From Streptomyces sp. ISL-98 (lineage in GTDB: Bacteria; Actinomycetota; Actinomycetes; Streptomycetales; Streptomycetaceae), in NCBI RefSeq assembly GCF_018614055.1, contig NZ_JAGGPB010000023.1:1-64000 (forward strand): a stretch of DNA of 64,000 nucleotides, read 5' to 3'. A program made the translations under genes and the position numbers. Below, piece by piece: positions 35,151-44,247 of this stretch (the stretch's first letter is position 1; each line of letters begins with the position of its first letter). The notes beneath the pieces were generated by a model. That model had not been told where the DNA came from and did no database searches. It saw nothing but the letters and a program-made list of their open reading frames with translations.

Positions 35151-36125
35151 CTAAGCCGTCGCCCGGGCGAAGACGCGCCAGATCCACAGCTGGCCGAGAA
35201 CGACCGCGATCAGCACCGGGAGCACGGTCACCGTCAGCAGGCCGAGCGAGGCGGAGTCCGCGATCGCCAGGGACAGGGCCAGTTCGCCTTCTCCCGAGCG
35301 GGTGGCAAGCACGGTGGTGCCGTTCGCTGCGCCCACCATGACGGGCAGCGCGAACAGCGGCGCGGCGCCGAGCAGCAGCGCGGCCTTGGTCCGGCCGGCC
35401 GACTGGAGGAGGCCGGAGCCGCACACGCCGGCGGCGCCGAGGGCCATGACGACGGCCACGGCCACGGGGGCGTCGGTGACAGCGGCGCCCACGGCGGCGG
35501 TGAGCGCGAGCAGCACGAGCAGGACCGGTGTGAGGGCCCGGTTCAGCCGGCCGAGCCGGACACTCAGGGCGCTGTCCCGCGGCAGGCCGCGGGCCGCGAA
35601 GAGGGAGCCCTGGCGCAGGCTGCCCGCGACGGCCAGGGCCGCGCAGAGCAGGGTCAAGGGGTGCGCCAGGTCGGCGGCGGTGGCCACGGCCTGCCCGTTG
35701 CCATGGGTGGACAGCCCCCGCACCAGGGTGGCCAGGACGGCGCCCCAGCCGGCTGCGAGAACCAGGCTGGTGACCGGCAGCACGATGTCCCAGGCCCGCC
35801 GCCAGCCGGCGCCCGGGTGCGCGCTGCGGAACCAGAGCGCGGCGTCGCGCAGGAACCAGGCGGACAGCAGGGTCACGATGGGCAGCCGCAGCGCGTACAG
35901 CAACTCCCCTTCCAGCAGCGGCAGGGCGCCGAACAGCAGTCCGACGAAGGCGACCAGCCACACCTCGTTCGCGAGGAAGAGCGGTACGACGGTGCGGCGC
36001 ATGCCCGCGCGGCCGGGTTCCGTGTCTGCGAGCGGAAGCAGCATCCCCACCCCGAAGTCGATGCTTTCCAGCGCCAGATAGCCAGCGAGGAGCAGCCCGA
36101 CCAGGGCGTACCAAAAGACATCCAC
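35151..36125 (-). CDS. cydB: Cytochrome bd oxidase subunit II
   Basis: A 324-residue protein with about eight to nine membrane segments. The opening, DVFWYALVGLLLAGYLALES then IDFGVGMLLP, is the CydB signature. With CydA it forms the quinol:O2 oxidoreductase of the cytoplasmic membrane, which is resistant to many respiratory inhibitors. GTG 36125 is the start. It follows cydA by 51 bp. No cydCD assembly genes are adjacent, so this pair is probably an extra copy that relies on assembly factors encoded elsewhere. Confidence 0.96.
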   Translation of the reverse strand: MDVFWYALVGLLLAGYLALESIDFGVGMLLPLADTEPGRAGMRRTVVPLFLANEVWLVAFVGLLFGALPLLEGELLYALRLPIVTLLSAWFLRDAALWFRSAHPGAGWRRAWDIVLPVTSLVLAAGWGAVLATLVRGLSTHGNGQAVATAADLAHPLTLLCAALAVAGSLRQGSLFAARGLPRDSALSVRLGRLNRALTPVLLVLLALTAAVGAAVTDAPVAVAVVMALGAAGVCGSGLLQSAGRTKAALLLGAAPLFALPVMVGAANGTTVLATRSGEGELALSLAIADSASLGLLTVTVLPVLIAVVLGQLWIWRVFARATA

Positions 36126-36176
36126 GGTTGATTCCCGTCAGCTGTGCGTACGTACGTAGAGGGGAGGGGAGAGGGG

Positions 36177-37505
36177 TCAGTAGGAGTGGTGCATCTCGGC
36201 CCGGGGCGACGCCTCGGTGCCGTCCCGCAGCTCCTTGCGCCGGGCCGCGTCGGGGAACAGGTCCTCGTCGCCGAGGAGTCCGGCGTCCGGTCCCTGTCGC
36301 GCGTAGTGGGAGATCAGTGCCCAGTCGACGACGGCGAGGGTGCCGAGGACGAGCGTGAAGGCGACGAGCGAGGCGAGCATCCCTCCGGCGGACACGTCGC
36401 CGATGGCGTCGCGAACGGTCAGCTCGCCGGTGACCATCCACGGCTGGCGGCCGACCTCCCGGCTGAGCCAGCCGCAGATCATCGCCACGATGCCGACGGG
36501 CAGCAGGACGGCGGGCAGCCGCATCCTGAAGCGCTGCCGGGACAGCGGTGCGTCCGGGGCCTTCCCGCGGGCGGCCGTGGCCGGGATCCAGGTCAGGAAG
36601 ATCAGCAGGATGCCGAGGAGGAGCATGAGCAGCGAGGCCGCGCCCACCCAGGCGGGCGGCATCCAGTCGCCGGGGCCGTGCGCGGCCTGTGCGGCGGCCC
36701 GCGCCCGGTCGAGTTCCGGGCCGCTGGTGCCCATCAGCACGGCGTACTTCTCGGGCTGGTAGTCCTTGAGCGTCAGCAGGTGCACGGTGCCCGCGCCCGC
36801 GGTGACGAGCGCGCCGACGCCCGCGAGGCGGGAGCCCTGGACCAGGGTGGGGCGGAAGAAGGCGATGTCGCGGTCGTGGCGCAGGTGGAAGGCGCTGACG
36901 GCGGCCATGAACAGTCCGGCGAGGAGGGTCACTGCGCCCGCGATGTGCAGTACCGCGTACCAGGTCGCCCCGTTGGTGAGGATGGCGCCCCAGTCGGTCA
37001 CGTAGGCCGTGCCGTTGCGCATCTCGTAGCCGACCGGCTTCTGCATGAAGCCGTTCACCACCATGATCCAGAAAGTGGAGGCGTACGCGGTGAGGCTGAC
37101 ACCCCAGATCAGTCCGAGGTGGGCGCGGGGGGACACCCGGTTGAAGCCGAACGCCCACAGACCGAGGAAGGTCGATTCCAGGAAGAACGCGACGATGGTC
37201 TCGATGGCCAGCGGGGCGCCGACGACATTGCCCATGATGTGGGAAAGGCCCGACCAGTTGAGCCCGAACTGGAACTCCTGGGTGAGGCCGCTGATGATGC
37301 CGAGCGCGTAATTGATGACGTAGAGCCCGCCCCAGAATCGCACTCGGCGCATTTGCGCGGCGCGCTGTGCGGGGTCCTTGGTACGTATCGCCCGGGTCTG
37401 CATTACGGCGACGACCGTGACCAGTCCGAGGGTGAGGGCCACGAACAGGAAATGCAGCGTTGCCGTGACGGCGAACTGGATTCGTGCAAGGTCAACGACG
37501 TTCAC
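36177..37505 (-). CDS. cydA: Cytochrome bd oxidase subunit I
   Basis: A 442-residue membrane protein with DLARIQFAVTATLHFLFVAL (haem-ligand His near residue 18), NYALGIISGLTQEFQFG and VNGFMQKPVGYEM, all CydA hallmarks. The length is typical of bd oxidases with a short Q loop. It oxidises quinol and reduces O2 without passing through the bc1-aa3 branch. Placement between a SoxR block and phenazine genes suggests self-protection against redox-cycling products. GTG 37505 is the start. A CGACCGGTCG palindrome lies about 45 bp upstream; I see no clear Rex site. Confidence 0.96.
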   Translation of the reverse strand: MNVVDLARIQFAVTATLHFLFVALTLGLVTVVAVMQTRAIRTKDPAQRAAQMRRVRFWGGLYVINYALGIISGLTQEFQFGLNWSGLSHIMGNVVGAPLAIETIVAFFLESTFLGLWAFGFNRVSPRAHLGLIWGVSLTAYASTFWIMVVNGFMQKPVGYEMRNGTAYVTDWGAILTNGATWYAVLHIAGAVTLLAGLFMAAVSAFHLRHDRDIAFFRPTLVQGSRLAGVGALVTAGAGTVHLLTLKDYQPEKYAVLMGTSGPELDRARAAAQAAHGPGDWMPPAWVGAASLLMLLLGILLIFLTWIPATAARGKAPDAPLSRQRFRMRLPAVLLPVGIVAMICGWLSREVGRQPWMVTGELTVRDAIGDVSAGGMLASLVAFTLVLGTLAVVDWALISHYARQGPDAGLLGDEDLFPDAARRKELRDGTEASPRAEMHHSY

Positions 37506-37697
37506 GTGGAGCTTCCAGTGAGAGGGGGGAGTTGCGCGGTTAATCGTACCGACCGGTCGCTCGTATCATGCGTAAAACAACGTCAATTGAGCGCCACGAT
37601 CGGTGTTTTCATTCAAATCTGTGTGTGCTCCATGTCAGATCCGTGCAAAGCCGAGTCCCCCGCCTCGCCGGCCGCCGGGAGGCGGGGGGGGACCGGG
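37506..37697. promoter_or_regulatory. Promoter region of cydAB
   Basis: These 192 bp lie between the methyltransferase stop and the cydA start. They contain the palindrome CGACCGGTCG at 37550-37559 within an ARE-reminiscent context. No Rex-like or SoxR-box-like sequence was recognised, so control of cydAB is open. Confidence 0.45.
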
Positions 37698-38519
37698 TCA
37701 GTTCTTCATGGCCACACCGACGACGCCGGTGTGCTGCATGGGGTGGTCGGACGCGGTGTCCGCGTCGGGGCGCCAGCCGGCCATGGCGGTCAGGCCGGGC
37801 TCGACGAGGGTGAAACCCTCGAAGAACCGGCCGGTCTCGGCGGGGCCGCGGTTTTGCAGCTGGGCACCGAAGCCGCGGTAGACCCGCTGGAGTTCCTCAC
37901 TCGTCGTCCCGGCGCCCGACTCCTTCTGGACGTAGGCGTGGGACAGGATCAGGGCGCTGCCGGGCGCGAGGGCGTCGCGCAGCTGGGCGACCTTCTCCCA
38001 CGGGTCGTCCTTGTCCTCGATGAAGTGGAGTACGGCGACGAGCATCAGCGCCACCGGCTTGTCCAGATCGATCAGGGCGCGGACCTCGGGGTCGTCGAGG
38101 ATGTCCTTCGGCTTCAGGAAGTCACCCGTGACGGCGGCCGCGGCCGGGTCGCCCTCCAGGATGGAGCGGCTGCGCGCGACGGCCACCGGGTCGTGGTCGA
38201 CGTAGACGACATGCGCGTCGGGGACGACATCGCGGGCCACGTCGTGGGTGTTGCCGTTGCCGGGGGTGGGGATGCCGGAGCCGATGTCGAGGAACTGGGT
38301 GATGCCGAGCCCGGCGGTGTACCGAACGGCCCGGCGCAGGAACGCCCGGTTGGCGCTGATGGCTATGTCGAGGCCGGGGAGCGCGTCGAGTGCGGAGCGC
38401 GCTGTCTCGCGGTCGGAGTCCAGGTTGTGCTCACCGCCCACGTAGAAGTCGTACATACGGGCCACGCTGGGGGTGTCGGTGTCGATGCCCGCGGGGACCC
38501 AGTCGGGGGTGGTTGCCAT
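37698..38519 (-). CDS. SAM-dependent methyltransferase (DUF574/PF04672 type)
   Basis: A 273-residue protein of the large actinobacterial methyltransferase group that opens with ARMYDFYVGGEHN and has motif I FLDIGSGIPT followed by VVYVDHDPVAVARS. Many members are of unknown target. As the last gene of the PKS/thioesterase/reductase operon it may methylate the phenazine carboxyl or a hydroxyl of the side chain (streptophenazines are methyl esters, some with methoxy groups). ATG 38519 is the start; the lipocalin-like gene lies 53 bp upstream. Confidence 0.85.
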   Translation of the reverse strand: MATTPDWVPAGIDTDTPSVARMYDFYVGGEHNLDSDRETARSALDALPGLDIAISANRAFLRRAVRYTAGLGITQFLDIGSGIPTPGNGNTHDVARDVVPDAHVVYVDHDPVAVARSRSILEGDPAAAAVTGDFLKPKDILDDPEVRALIDLDKPVALMLVAVLHFIEDKDDPWEKVAQLRDALAPGSALILSHAYVQKESGAGTTSEELQRVYRGFGAQLQNRGPAETGRFFEGFTLVEPGLTAMAGWRPDADTASDHPMQHTGVVGVAMKN

Positions 38520-38572
38520 GCGATGCCTCCGGTGGTGGTTCTTCGGGATGGGTGGAGTGGAGTGGGGTGGGG

Positions 38573-38944
38573 TCACAGGCCGGCGCGGCCGATCCGCTGC
38601 CAGACCAGTACGCGTCGGTCCGGGGTGGAGAGGGAGGTACCGGTGAGCGTGAGGCGGTCGCCGTCCAGACGCAGCTGACGGCTCTGGTCGGTGCCCAGCC
38701 AGGCGGGCTCGGCGGCGATGGTGAGGGAGTGGACGATCCGGTCCCCCTCGCGGTGCCAGGTCCCGGCGTAGCTGAGGTACTGCGGGGGGCCGGCCGCGGG
38801 CATCATGTGGACCGCGACATGACCGTCCGCGCTGTAGAAGAGGAGGCCGACGGGTGTTTCCCCCAGTGGCCCCGGGCCGACGGCGCCGTGTTCGTCCACA
38901 GTGTGGAAGGAGACGAGGCGCCATACCCCGGCCAGTTCCGACAC
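38573..38944 (-). CDS. Lipocalin-like domain protein
   Basis: A 123-residue protein that opens with SELAGVWRLVSF, the GxW motif of lipocalin-like beta-barrel proteins, and continues with GLLFYSADGHVAVHM and YAGTW strands. Members accompany many actinobacterial polyketide clusters and are thought to bind or isomerise hydrophobic intermediates; no reaction can be assigned. GGAG lies 8 nt before GTG 38944. It is between the aldo/keto reductase (50 bp) and methyltransferase genes in the same operon. Confidence 0.8.
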   Translation of the reverse strand: MSELAGVWRLVSFHTVDEHGAVGPGPLGETPVGLLFYSADGHVAVHMMPAAGPPQYLSYAGTWHREGDRIVHSLTIAAEPAWLGTDQSRQLRLDGDRLTLTGTSLSTPDRRVLVWQRIGRAGL

Positions 38945-38994
38945 GTTCGCTGCTCCGGTCGTACGAGGGGGTGCCTGGCGTTGGCGGGCGCCGG

Positions 38995-40053
38995 TCACGG
39001 GATCTGGGGCGCCGCTGAACGGAAGCGTGCGGGGTCGCCGCCCAGCAGCGCGCCCCGTGATGCGTGCACGATCTCGTGCGGGGAACCGAGAGGGACGGCG
39101 CTGACCGCGTCGAGACGTTCCAGGTGCTCGTCGGACAGGGTGAGATCGAGCGCGGCGAGGTATCCCTCGAGCTGGGCCGCGGTACGAGGGCCGATGACCG
39201 GGATGTGGGCGGTACCGGCCCTGCGGGCCCGGGCGTTGAGCCACGCCACCGCGACCTGGGCGGGCGCCGCCCCGGTCTCGTCGGCCACGGCGAGCACCTC
39301 GTCGACGATCGCGGTGCGCCGGCTGTCGGACTCGGTACGCATGATGCGGCCGTCCCAGTCGGTGAGCCGGCCCGCTGAACTGTGGCGGTACTTGCCGGTG
39401 AGCAGTCCGCCGCCGAGCGGCCCCCACTGCGCCACCCCGAGGCCGAGGGCGTCGGCCATGGGCAGGAGTTCCCGGTCGGCGGTGCGCTCGATGAGGCTGT
39501 ACTCGGTCTGGATGCCGGCCATCGGTGACCAGCCGCGCAGTTCGGCGAGGGTGGCGGCGCGGGAGACCTGCCAGGCGGCGAAGTTCGACAGCCCGGCGTA
39601 GCGGATCTTCCCCGCGCGCACCAGGTCGTCCAGCGCGGCGACGATCTCGTCGACCGGGGTGATCGTGTCGGGGAAGTGCACCCAGTACAGGTCGATGTGG
39701 CCGGTGTTGAGCCGGCGCAGGCTGGCTTCCACGGACCGGATCATGTTGGCGCGGGAGTTCCCGGTGGTCTGGACGCCCGCGTCGGGACCGGTCCCGTAGG
39801 AGTACTTGGAGGACAGGGCGAACTGGTCGCGCCGGGCGCCGAGGAACTCGCCCAGGAGGGTTTCGGCCTCGCCGTTGTTGTAGCAGTCGGCGGTGTCGAT
39901 GAAGGTGCCGCCCGCCTCGGCGAACCGGTCGAAGATCTTCCGGGCCTCGGCGCGCTCGGTGCCGCCGCCCCAGCTGGTGCCGAAGTTGACGGTGCCCAGG
40001 GCGTAGGCGGAGACCCGCAGCCCGCAGCGTCGGCCGAATGTCATGTGCTCCAC
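38995..40053 (-). CDS. Aldo/keto reductase
   Basis: A 352-residue TIM-barrel AKR with the full tetrad: Asp and Tyr in FIDTADCYNNGEAE, Lys in FALSSKYSYG and His in LYWVHFPDT. It reduces a carbonyl with NADPH. Relatives include sugar 3-ketoreductases and 2,3-enoyl reductases (TylCII/EryBII type), so a deoxysugar role is possible. Its operon (thioesterase, PKS, carrier) points instead to reduction of a side-chain keto group on the phenazine. It overlaps the thioesterase gene by 13 bp. Confidence 0.9.
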   Translation of the reverse strand: MEHMTFGRRCGLRVSAYALGTVNFGTSWGGGTERAEARKIFDRFAEAGGTFIDTADCYNNGEAETLLGEFLGARRDQFALSSKYSYGTGPDAGVQTTGNSRANMIRSVEASLRRLNTGHIDLYWVHFPDTITPVDEIVAALDDLVRAGKIRYAGLSNFAAWQVSRAATLAELRGWSPMAGIQTEYSLIERTADRELLPMADALGLGVAQWGPLGGGLLTGKYRHSSAGRLTDWDGRIMRTESDSRRTAIVDEVLAVADETGAAPAQVAVAWLNARARRAGTAHIPVIGPRTAAQLEGYLAALDLTLSDEHLERLDAVSAVPLGSPHEIVHASRGALLGGDPARFRSAAPQIP

Positions 40054-40856
40054 TGCGCCGGTACTCCTGTCTGCTCGGTGGTGACTGTCTGCTCAGTGGT
40101 GTGCTCAGTGGTCCGCGTCGTCGCGCGGAGGACATCCAGCACAGGGGCCTGGTCCTCGCGGAAGTAGAAGTGGCCGCCGGGCAGTTCGTGCCGACCGGTG
40201 ATCGTGCCGACGTGTCCGGCCCAGCCGTCCACGGTCAGCCTGCCGCGCTCCGCGGTGCCGGTGAGCAAGGTGGCCGGGACGTTCAGGCGCGGCTTCGGGC
40301 GGTGGGTGTAGGTCTCGAAGGCGCCCAGGTCGGCACGGAGCGGTTCGACCACCAGCTTCCGCAGCCGCGCGTCGGTGCGGACCTGGTCGGGCAGCGGTCC
40401 CCAGCGCTCTTCGGCCTTCGTGATGAACGCGTCGTCGGGGAGGGTGTGCATCGAGCTGCCGGAGCCGCTGGTCCCGATGGTGTCCGGTGGCGGGCAGGAG
40501 GAGAGGATGAGGTGCTCCGGCCCCGGCAGGCCCTTCGCGTGCAGCGCTCTCGCGGTCTCGTACGCCACGAGTGCGCCGAAGCTGTGGCCGAAGAAGGCGA
40601 ACGGGCTGGTGAACGTGGCCTGCGAGACCAGGGCGTCGACGAGTTCCCCGAGATCGGTGTGCGCGGGTTCCGCGAGGCGGGCGCCGCGGCCGGGGAGCTG
40701 GACCCCCCACACCTGAAGCTCCGTCAATACGTCGGACCACATGAGGTATTCACCCGGCGATCCGCCCGCGTGTGCGAAGAAGTACAGGTTGAGCGGAGCG
40801 TCGGGGCGCTCCCGGCGGCGGGCCAGCCAGCGCGGCGGCCCTGTCCTGGGTGGCAT
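40041..40856 (-). CDS. Type II thioesterase
   Basis: A 271-residue alpha/beta hydrolase with FFAHAGGSPGEY at the N-terminus, the nucleophile elbow FFGHSFGALVAYE and the catalytic His in GGHFYF: a classical editing thioesterase (RifR/GrsT type). It would clear misprimed carriers of the adjacent KS-ACP protein, or release the product, since that protein has no TE domain. The C-terminal tail is Thr/Glu repeat-like (TTEHTTEQTVTTEQT). The start is ATG 40856, 71 bp after the PKS gene. Confidence 0.93.
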   Translation of the reverse strand: MPPRTGPPRWLARRRERPDAPLNLYFFAHAGGSPGEYLMWSDVLTELQVWGVQLPGRGARLAEPAHTDLGELVDALVSQATFTSPFAFFGHSFGALVAYETARALHAKGLPGPEHLILSSCPPPDTIGTSGSGSSMHTLPDDAFITKAEERWGPLPDQVRTDARLRKLVVEPLRADLGAFETYTHRPKPRLNVPATLLTGTAERGRLTVDGWAGHVGTITGRHELPGGHFYFREDQAPVLDVLRATTRTTEHTTEQTVTTEQTGVPAQWST

Positions 40857-40927
40857 GGGATTCCTCGGGTTCTGGTGGGCGGTCGGGTACGTCGGTCGTC
40901 GGCCCGGTGCGGCGGCCTCCGGGGCCG

Positions 40928-43726
40928 TCACCGGGCGAGGAGTTCCTCGATCACAGCGGCCAGTTCGACGGGTGCGGGTGCCTCGAACACCGACAGCACA
41001 TCGATGTCGACGGGGTAGACCTCGCGGATACGTTCGGTGAGCCGGGAGGCGATGAGGGAGTCGCCGCCGAGGTCGAAGAAGTCGTCCGACGGGCCGACTT
41101 CGGGGAAGCCGAGGATCTCGGCGTACAGCCGCAGCACGGTGGGCAGGACCTCGCCCCGTTCCTCGTCCTGCTGCTCGATGGGCCGGGGGGACGGGGATTC
41201 GTCCGGGCTCTCGCCCCGCTGCCGGTCCGTCTTCGCGACGGGATCCACGATGAAGCGTTCGCGCTGGAAGGGGTACGTGGGCAGGGACAGCAGGGCGCGG
41301 GCCGCCCCGCCGTGCACATGCCGCCACCGCACCGGGAATCCGGCCGACCAGAGCCTGCCGAGGGTGCCGAGCGCCGCGGCGAGGTCGTCGGCGGGCAGGC
41401 CGGTGTCCTGCCCGGGCGGCTCCGGGAGCAGGAGGCGGTCGGGGGTGTGCTCGGGCCGGGTGCGCGCCGCGGCGAGCAGGGCACGGTCCGCCGAAACGTC
41501 CAGGAGGACCAACTGCGGGTCGGCCAGCAGCACGGACAGCGCCTGGCCCAGCAGGTCCTGGTCCGGCTGGAGCGCGGCGCGGGCCCAGTTGAGGGGGTCG
41601 GCCGCCTCCTGGGGGGTGAGCCGCCGGCCGAGCGCGGCGGACAGCAGCGGCACCCGGGGCAGCCGGGGGGCCGCCTCGCGGAAGAGCTCGGCGTATTCGC
41701 GTACCGCCTCTGCATCGCCGGCGCCAGCGGTGTGCCGGGATGCGTCGGCGGACGGCCCCCTGCCGCGGGCGTGCTCGACGGTGAGTCGTACGGCGTCGGC
41801 CACCGGCATGACCTTGGTGACGGCGGCGGCGACCGTGACTCCGGTACCGGTGGCGAGGACGGAGGCCGGCCGGACACCCCATTGGATCCAGGTCATGGCC
41901 AGCGCGTACTCGTGGGCGAAGGCGGCCACGAGCGCGTCGTCGCCGACGGCGGCCGATCGGCCGTCCAGCAGGTCGTGCACGGCGTCGGTGAGCCCGGCGG
42001 CGGCGAAGCACGTGTCGACGGCCGTACGGTAGGCGGGTTCGGCGTCGTACAGGCTGCGTGCCGGGGTCCGCCCGGTGGCTCCGGTGAAGAGGAAAGCCGC
42101 CTCGTGGTGCTCGGACCGCTTGCCGGCGGAGGTCACCAGCTGTCGTGCGGCGGGGTCGGTGAGGGCCCGTACCGCCTCATCGGCGTCCCGCACCACCGCG
42201 TAGGCGCGGTGCTCGTGTTCCCGGCGGCCGGTCTGCAGGGTCCAGGCGACGTCGGCGAGGTCGCCCGGGGGCGCGTCGCGCAGCCGGTCGGCGAGTCGTC
42301 CGGCCATGTCGGTCAGGGCTTGGGGCGTCTTGGCCGAGAGGACCAGGAGCTGGTGCGGGGCGGCGGGTGACGGCGCCGGGCGGGGCGGGGCCTCTTCGAG
42401 GATGACGTGTGTGTTGGTGCCGCCGATGCCGAACGCGCTGACCGCCGCGCGGCGGGGGGTGTCTCCCGCGGTCCACGGAGTGAGCCGGGTGGCGACCCGG
42501 AAGGGGCTGGCGTCGAAGTCGAACTGCGGGTTGGGCTTCTCGTAGTTCAGGCTGGGCGGGATGCTGCGGTGCTGGAGAGCGAGCACGGTCTTGATGAGTC
42601 CGGCGGCGCCCGCGGCGGCGTCGGTGTGCCCGATGTTGGTCTTGACCGAGCCGATCCAGCAGTAGCCGGTGCGGTCGGTGTCGCGGCGGAACGCCTGGGT
42701 GAGGGCGGCCAGTTCGATGGGGTCGCCCAGCGGGGTGGCGGTGCCGTGCGCCTCGACGTAACCGATGGTGCCGGCGTCGACCTGGGCGACGAGCTGGGCC
42801 TCGCGGATCACCGCGGTCTGGCCGTCGACGCTCGGCGCCGTGTAACCGACACGGTGGGCGCCGTCGTTGTTCACGGCGGTGCCGCGGAGCACGGCCAGCA
42901 CGCGGTCGCCGTCGGCCTGCGCGTCGGCGAGTCGCTTGAGGACCACGATGCCGACGCCGTCGCCGCCGACGGTGCCGTCCGCGGCGGCGTCGAAGGTACG
43001 GCACTCCCCCTGGGCGGAGATGATGCCGCCCCGGGTGTACTGGCTCTCCTTGTCCGGTACGTGCACGGCGGCCGCGCCGGCGAGCGCGACGTCGCAGTCG
43101 CCGCTGAGCAGCCCCTGCACGGCCAGGTGCACGGCGACGAGGGACGTGGAGCAGGCCGCCTGGACGGTGATGGCCGGGCCGGTGAAGCCGAGCTTGTAGG
43201 CGACGCGGGAGACCTGGTAGTCGGGGGCCGTGCCGAGGAGGATGTCCCAGTCGGTGACGCCGGGCAGTTCGTGCCGGCGTTCGCGCAGGATCTGGCCGTA
43301 GCTGTTCTCGGTGCCACCGCCGTAGATGCCGAAGGTGGCCGCGCTGCGCGCCGGGTCCTGGCCCGCGTCCTCCAGGGCCTGTGCGGCGCACTCCAGGAAC
43401 AGCCGCTGCTGGGGGCTGATGAGCCGGGCTTCCCTGGGCGAGTAGCCGAAGTAGCCGGCGTCGAAATGGCCGGGGTCCGTGAGCAGGCCGCGGGCCGGTG
43501 TGTACTGCTGGTCCGCGCCGTCCGCGCGGGTGCCGGGGACGGGGGCCGGGGGGAAGCGGGTGACGGACCCGACGCCGTCGGCCAGGTTCCGCCAGAACGC
43601 CTCGGGGCTGTCCGCGCCGGGGAAGCGGCAGGCCATGCCGATGATCGCGATCTGCTGTCCGGGGCCGGACGCGGCCGCTGCGGTCCGGTCGGACTCGTCC
43701 GGCTGCGCGCTCGTGGGGGTCACCAT
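40928..43726 (-). CDS. Type I PKS protein KS-AT(inactive)-ACP
   Basis: A 932-residue protein. KS (about 25-455) is complete: AACSTSL, EAHGTATPLGD and KTNIGHTDAA supply the Cys-His-His triad. A linker and AT-like region (about 470-790) follow, but at the GHSxG position the sequence reads ATGTG, so the catalytic Ser is lost. It ends with an ACP (DDFFDLGGDSLIASRL, Ser near residue 890). There is no KR, DH, ER or TE. It must be loaded in trans or by another acyltransferase and probably performs one condensation on a phenazine or fatty acyl unit. ATG 43726 overlaps the upstream carrier gene by 7 bp with AGGAGG before it. Confidence 0.92.
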   Translation of the reverse strand: MVTPTSAQPDESDRTAAAASGPGQQIAIIGMACRFPGADSPEAFWRNLADGVGSVTRFPPAPVPGTRADGADQQYTPARGLLTDPGHFDAGYFGYSPREARLISPQQRLFLECAAQALEDAGQDPARSAATFGIYGGGTENSYGQILRERRHELPGVTDWDILLGTAPDYQVSRVAYKLGFTGPAITVQAACSTSLVAVHLAVQGLLSGDCDVALAGAAAVHVPDKESQYTRGGIISAQGECRTFDAAADGTVGGDGVGIVVLKRLADAQADGDRVLAVLRGTAVNNDGAHRVGYTAPSVDGQTAVIREAQLVAQVDAGTIGYVEAHGTATPLGDPIELAALTQAFRRDTDRTGYCWIGSVKTNIGHTDAAAGAAGLIKTVLALQHRSIPPSLNYEKPNPQFDFDASPFRVATRLTPWTAGDTPRRAAVSAFGIGGTNTHVILEEAPPRPAPSPAAPHQLLVLSAKTPQALTDMAGRLADRLRDAPPGDLADVAWTLQTGRREHEHRAYAVVRDADEAVRALTDPAARQLVTSAGKRSEHHEAAFLFTGATGRTPARSLYDAEPAYRTAVDTCFAAAGLTDAVHDLLDGRSAAVGDDALVAAFAHEYALAMTWIQWGVRPASVLATGTGVTVAAAVTKVMPVADAVRLTVEHARGRGPSADASRHTAGAGDAEAVREYAELFREAAPRLPRVPLLSAALGRRLTPQEAADPLNWARAALQPDQDLLGQALSVLLADPQLVLLDVSADRALLAAARTRPEHTPDRLLLPEPPGQDTGLPADDLAAALGTLGRLWSAGFPVRWRHVHGGAARALLSLPTYPFQRERFIVDPVAKTDRQRGESPDESPSPRPIEQQDEERGEVLPTVLRLYAEILGFPEVGPSDDFFDLGGDSLIASRLTERIREVYPVDIDVLSVFEAPAPVELAAVIEELLAR

Positions 43727-44124
43727 GCCTCTTCCTCCTCGCCGTACTGGCCTGCCCGGGTGCCCGCCCCGCGCGTGGTGCGCCGTCCGCCCTGCCCTGT
43801 CTCCAGCCGGGCGAGCCGTCCGCCCAGGGCGCCGGACGGTCCGCCGGCTCCCGGGTCGTCGCCCGCCGTGGCGCCGCCGAGGTGGTCGGCGAGCGCACGG
43901 ACGGTGGGGTACTGGAACAGTTCGACCAGCGGTATGTCGCGGCCGAGGCGTTCGTGCAGCCTGTTCCGCACGGTGTGCAGCAGCAGCGAATGCCCGCCCA
44001 GGTCGAAGAAGTTGTCCGACGGGTTCACCTCGGGAAGTCCGAGCGCTTCGCACCACAGCTCGGACACCAGGGGCACCAGGTCGTCCCCACCGCCGCCGAG
44101 GGCGTCGTCCGCATGCGAGTTCAT
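43720..44124 (-). CDS. Stand-alone acyl/peptidyl carrier protein
   Basis: A 134-residue protein: residues ~15-88 form a carrier domain with the phosphopantetheine site DNFFDLGGHSLLLHTVRNRL, and the last ~45 residues are a Gly/Arg-rich tail ending in EEEEAW. The GGHSLLL form is typical of NRPS-like and type I PKS carriers. It is the first gene of the operon leading to the KS protein, so it probably holds the acyl unit that the KS uses. It is divergent from the LysR gene across a 123-bp region. Confidence 0.9.
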   Translation of the reverse strand: MNSHADDALGGGGDDLVPLVSELWCEALGLPEVNPSDNFFDLGGHSLLLHTVRNRLHERLGRDIPLVELFQYPTVRALADHLGGATAGDDPGAGGPSGALGGRLARLETGQGGRRTTRGAGTRAGQYGEEEEAW

Positions 44125-44247
44125 GCAACCACCCGTTTTCTTCCCTGTGTCCACGTGAGTCGTCGTCCTGTCGAGCACCGTCATCGTGCTCGGCGGGCCG
44201 CGGGCCGTTCCAATAACGTGATCGTCTGGTCCGTAGAATGAACGGTT

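Noticed and set aside
37550..37559. CGACCGGTCG near cydA as a definite ARE
   Set aside because: Only the 10-bp core is symmetrical and the outer arms do not pair; kept as a note on the promoter, not as a finding.
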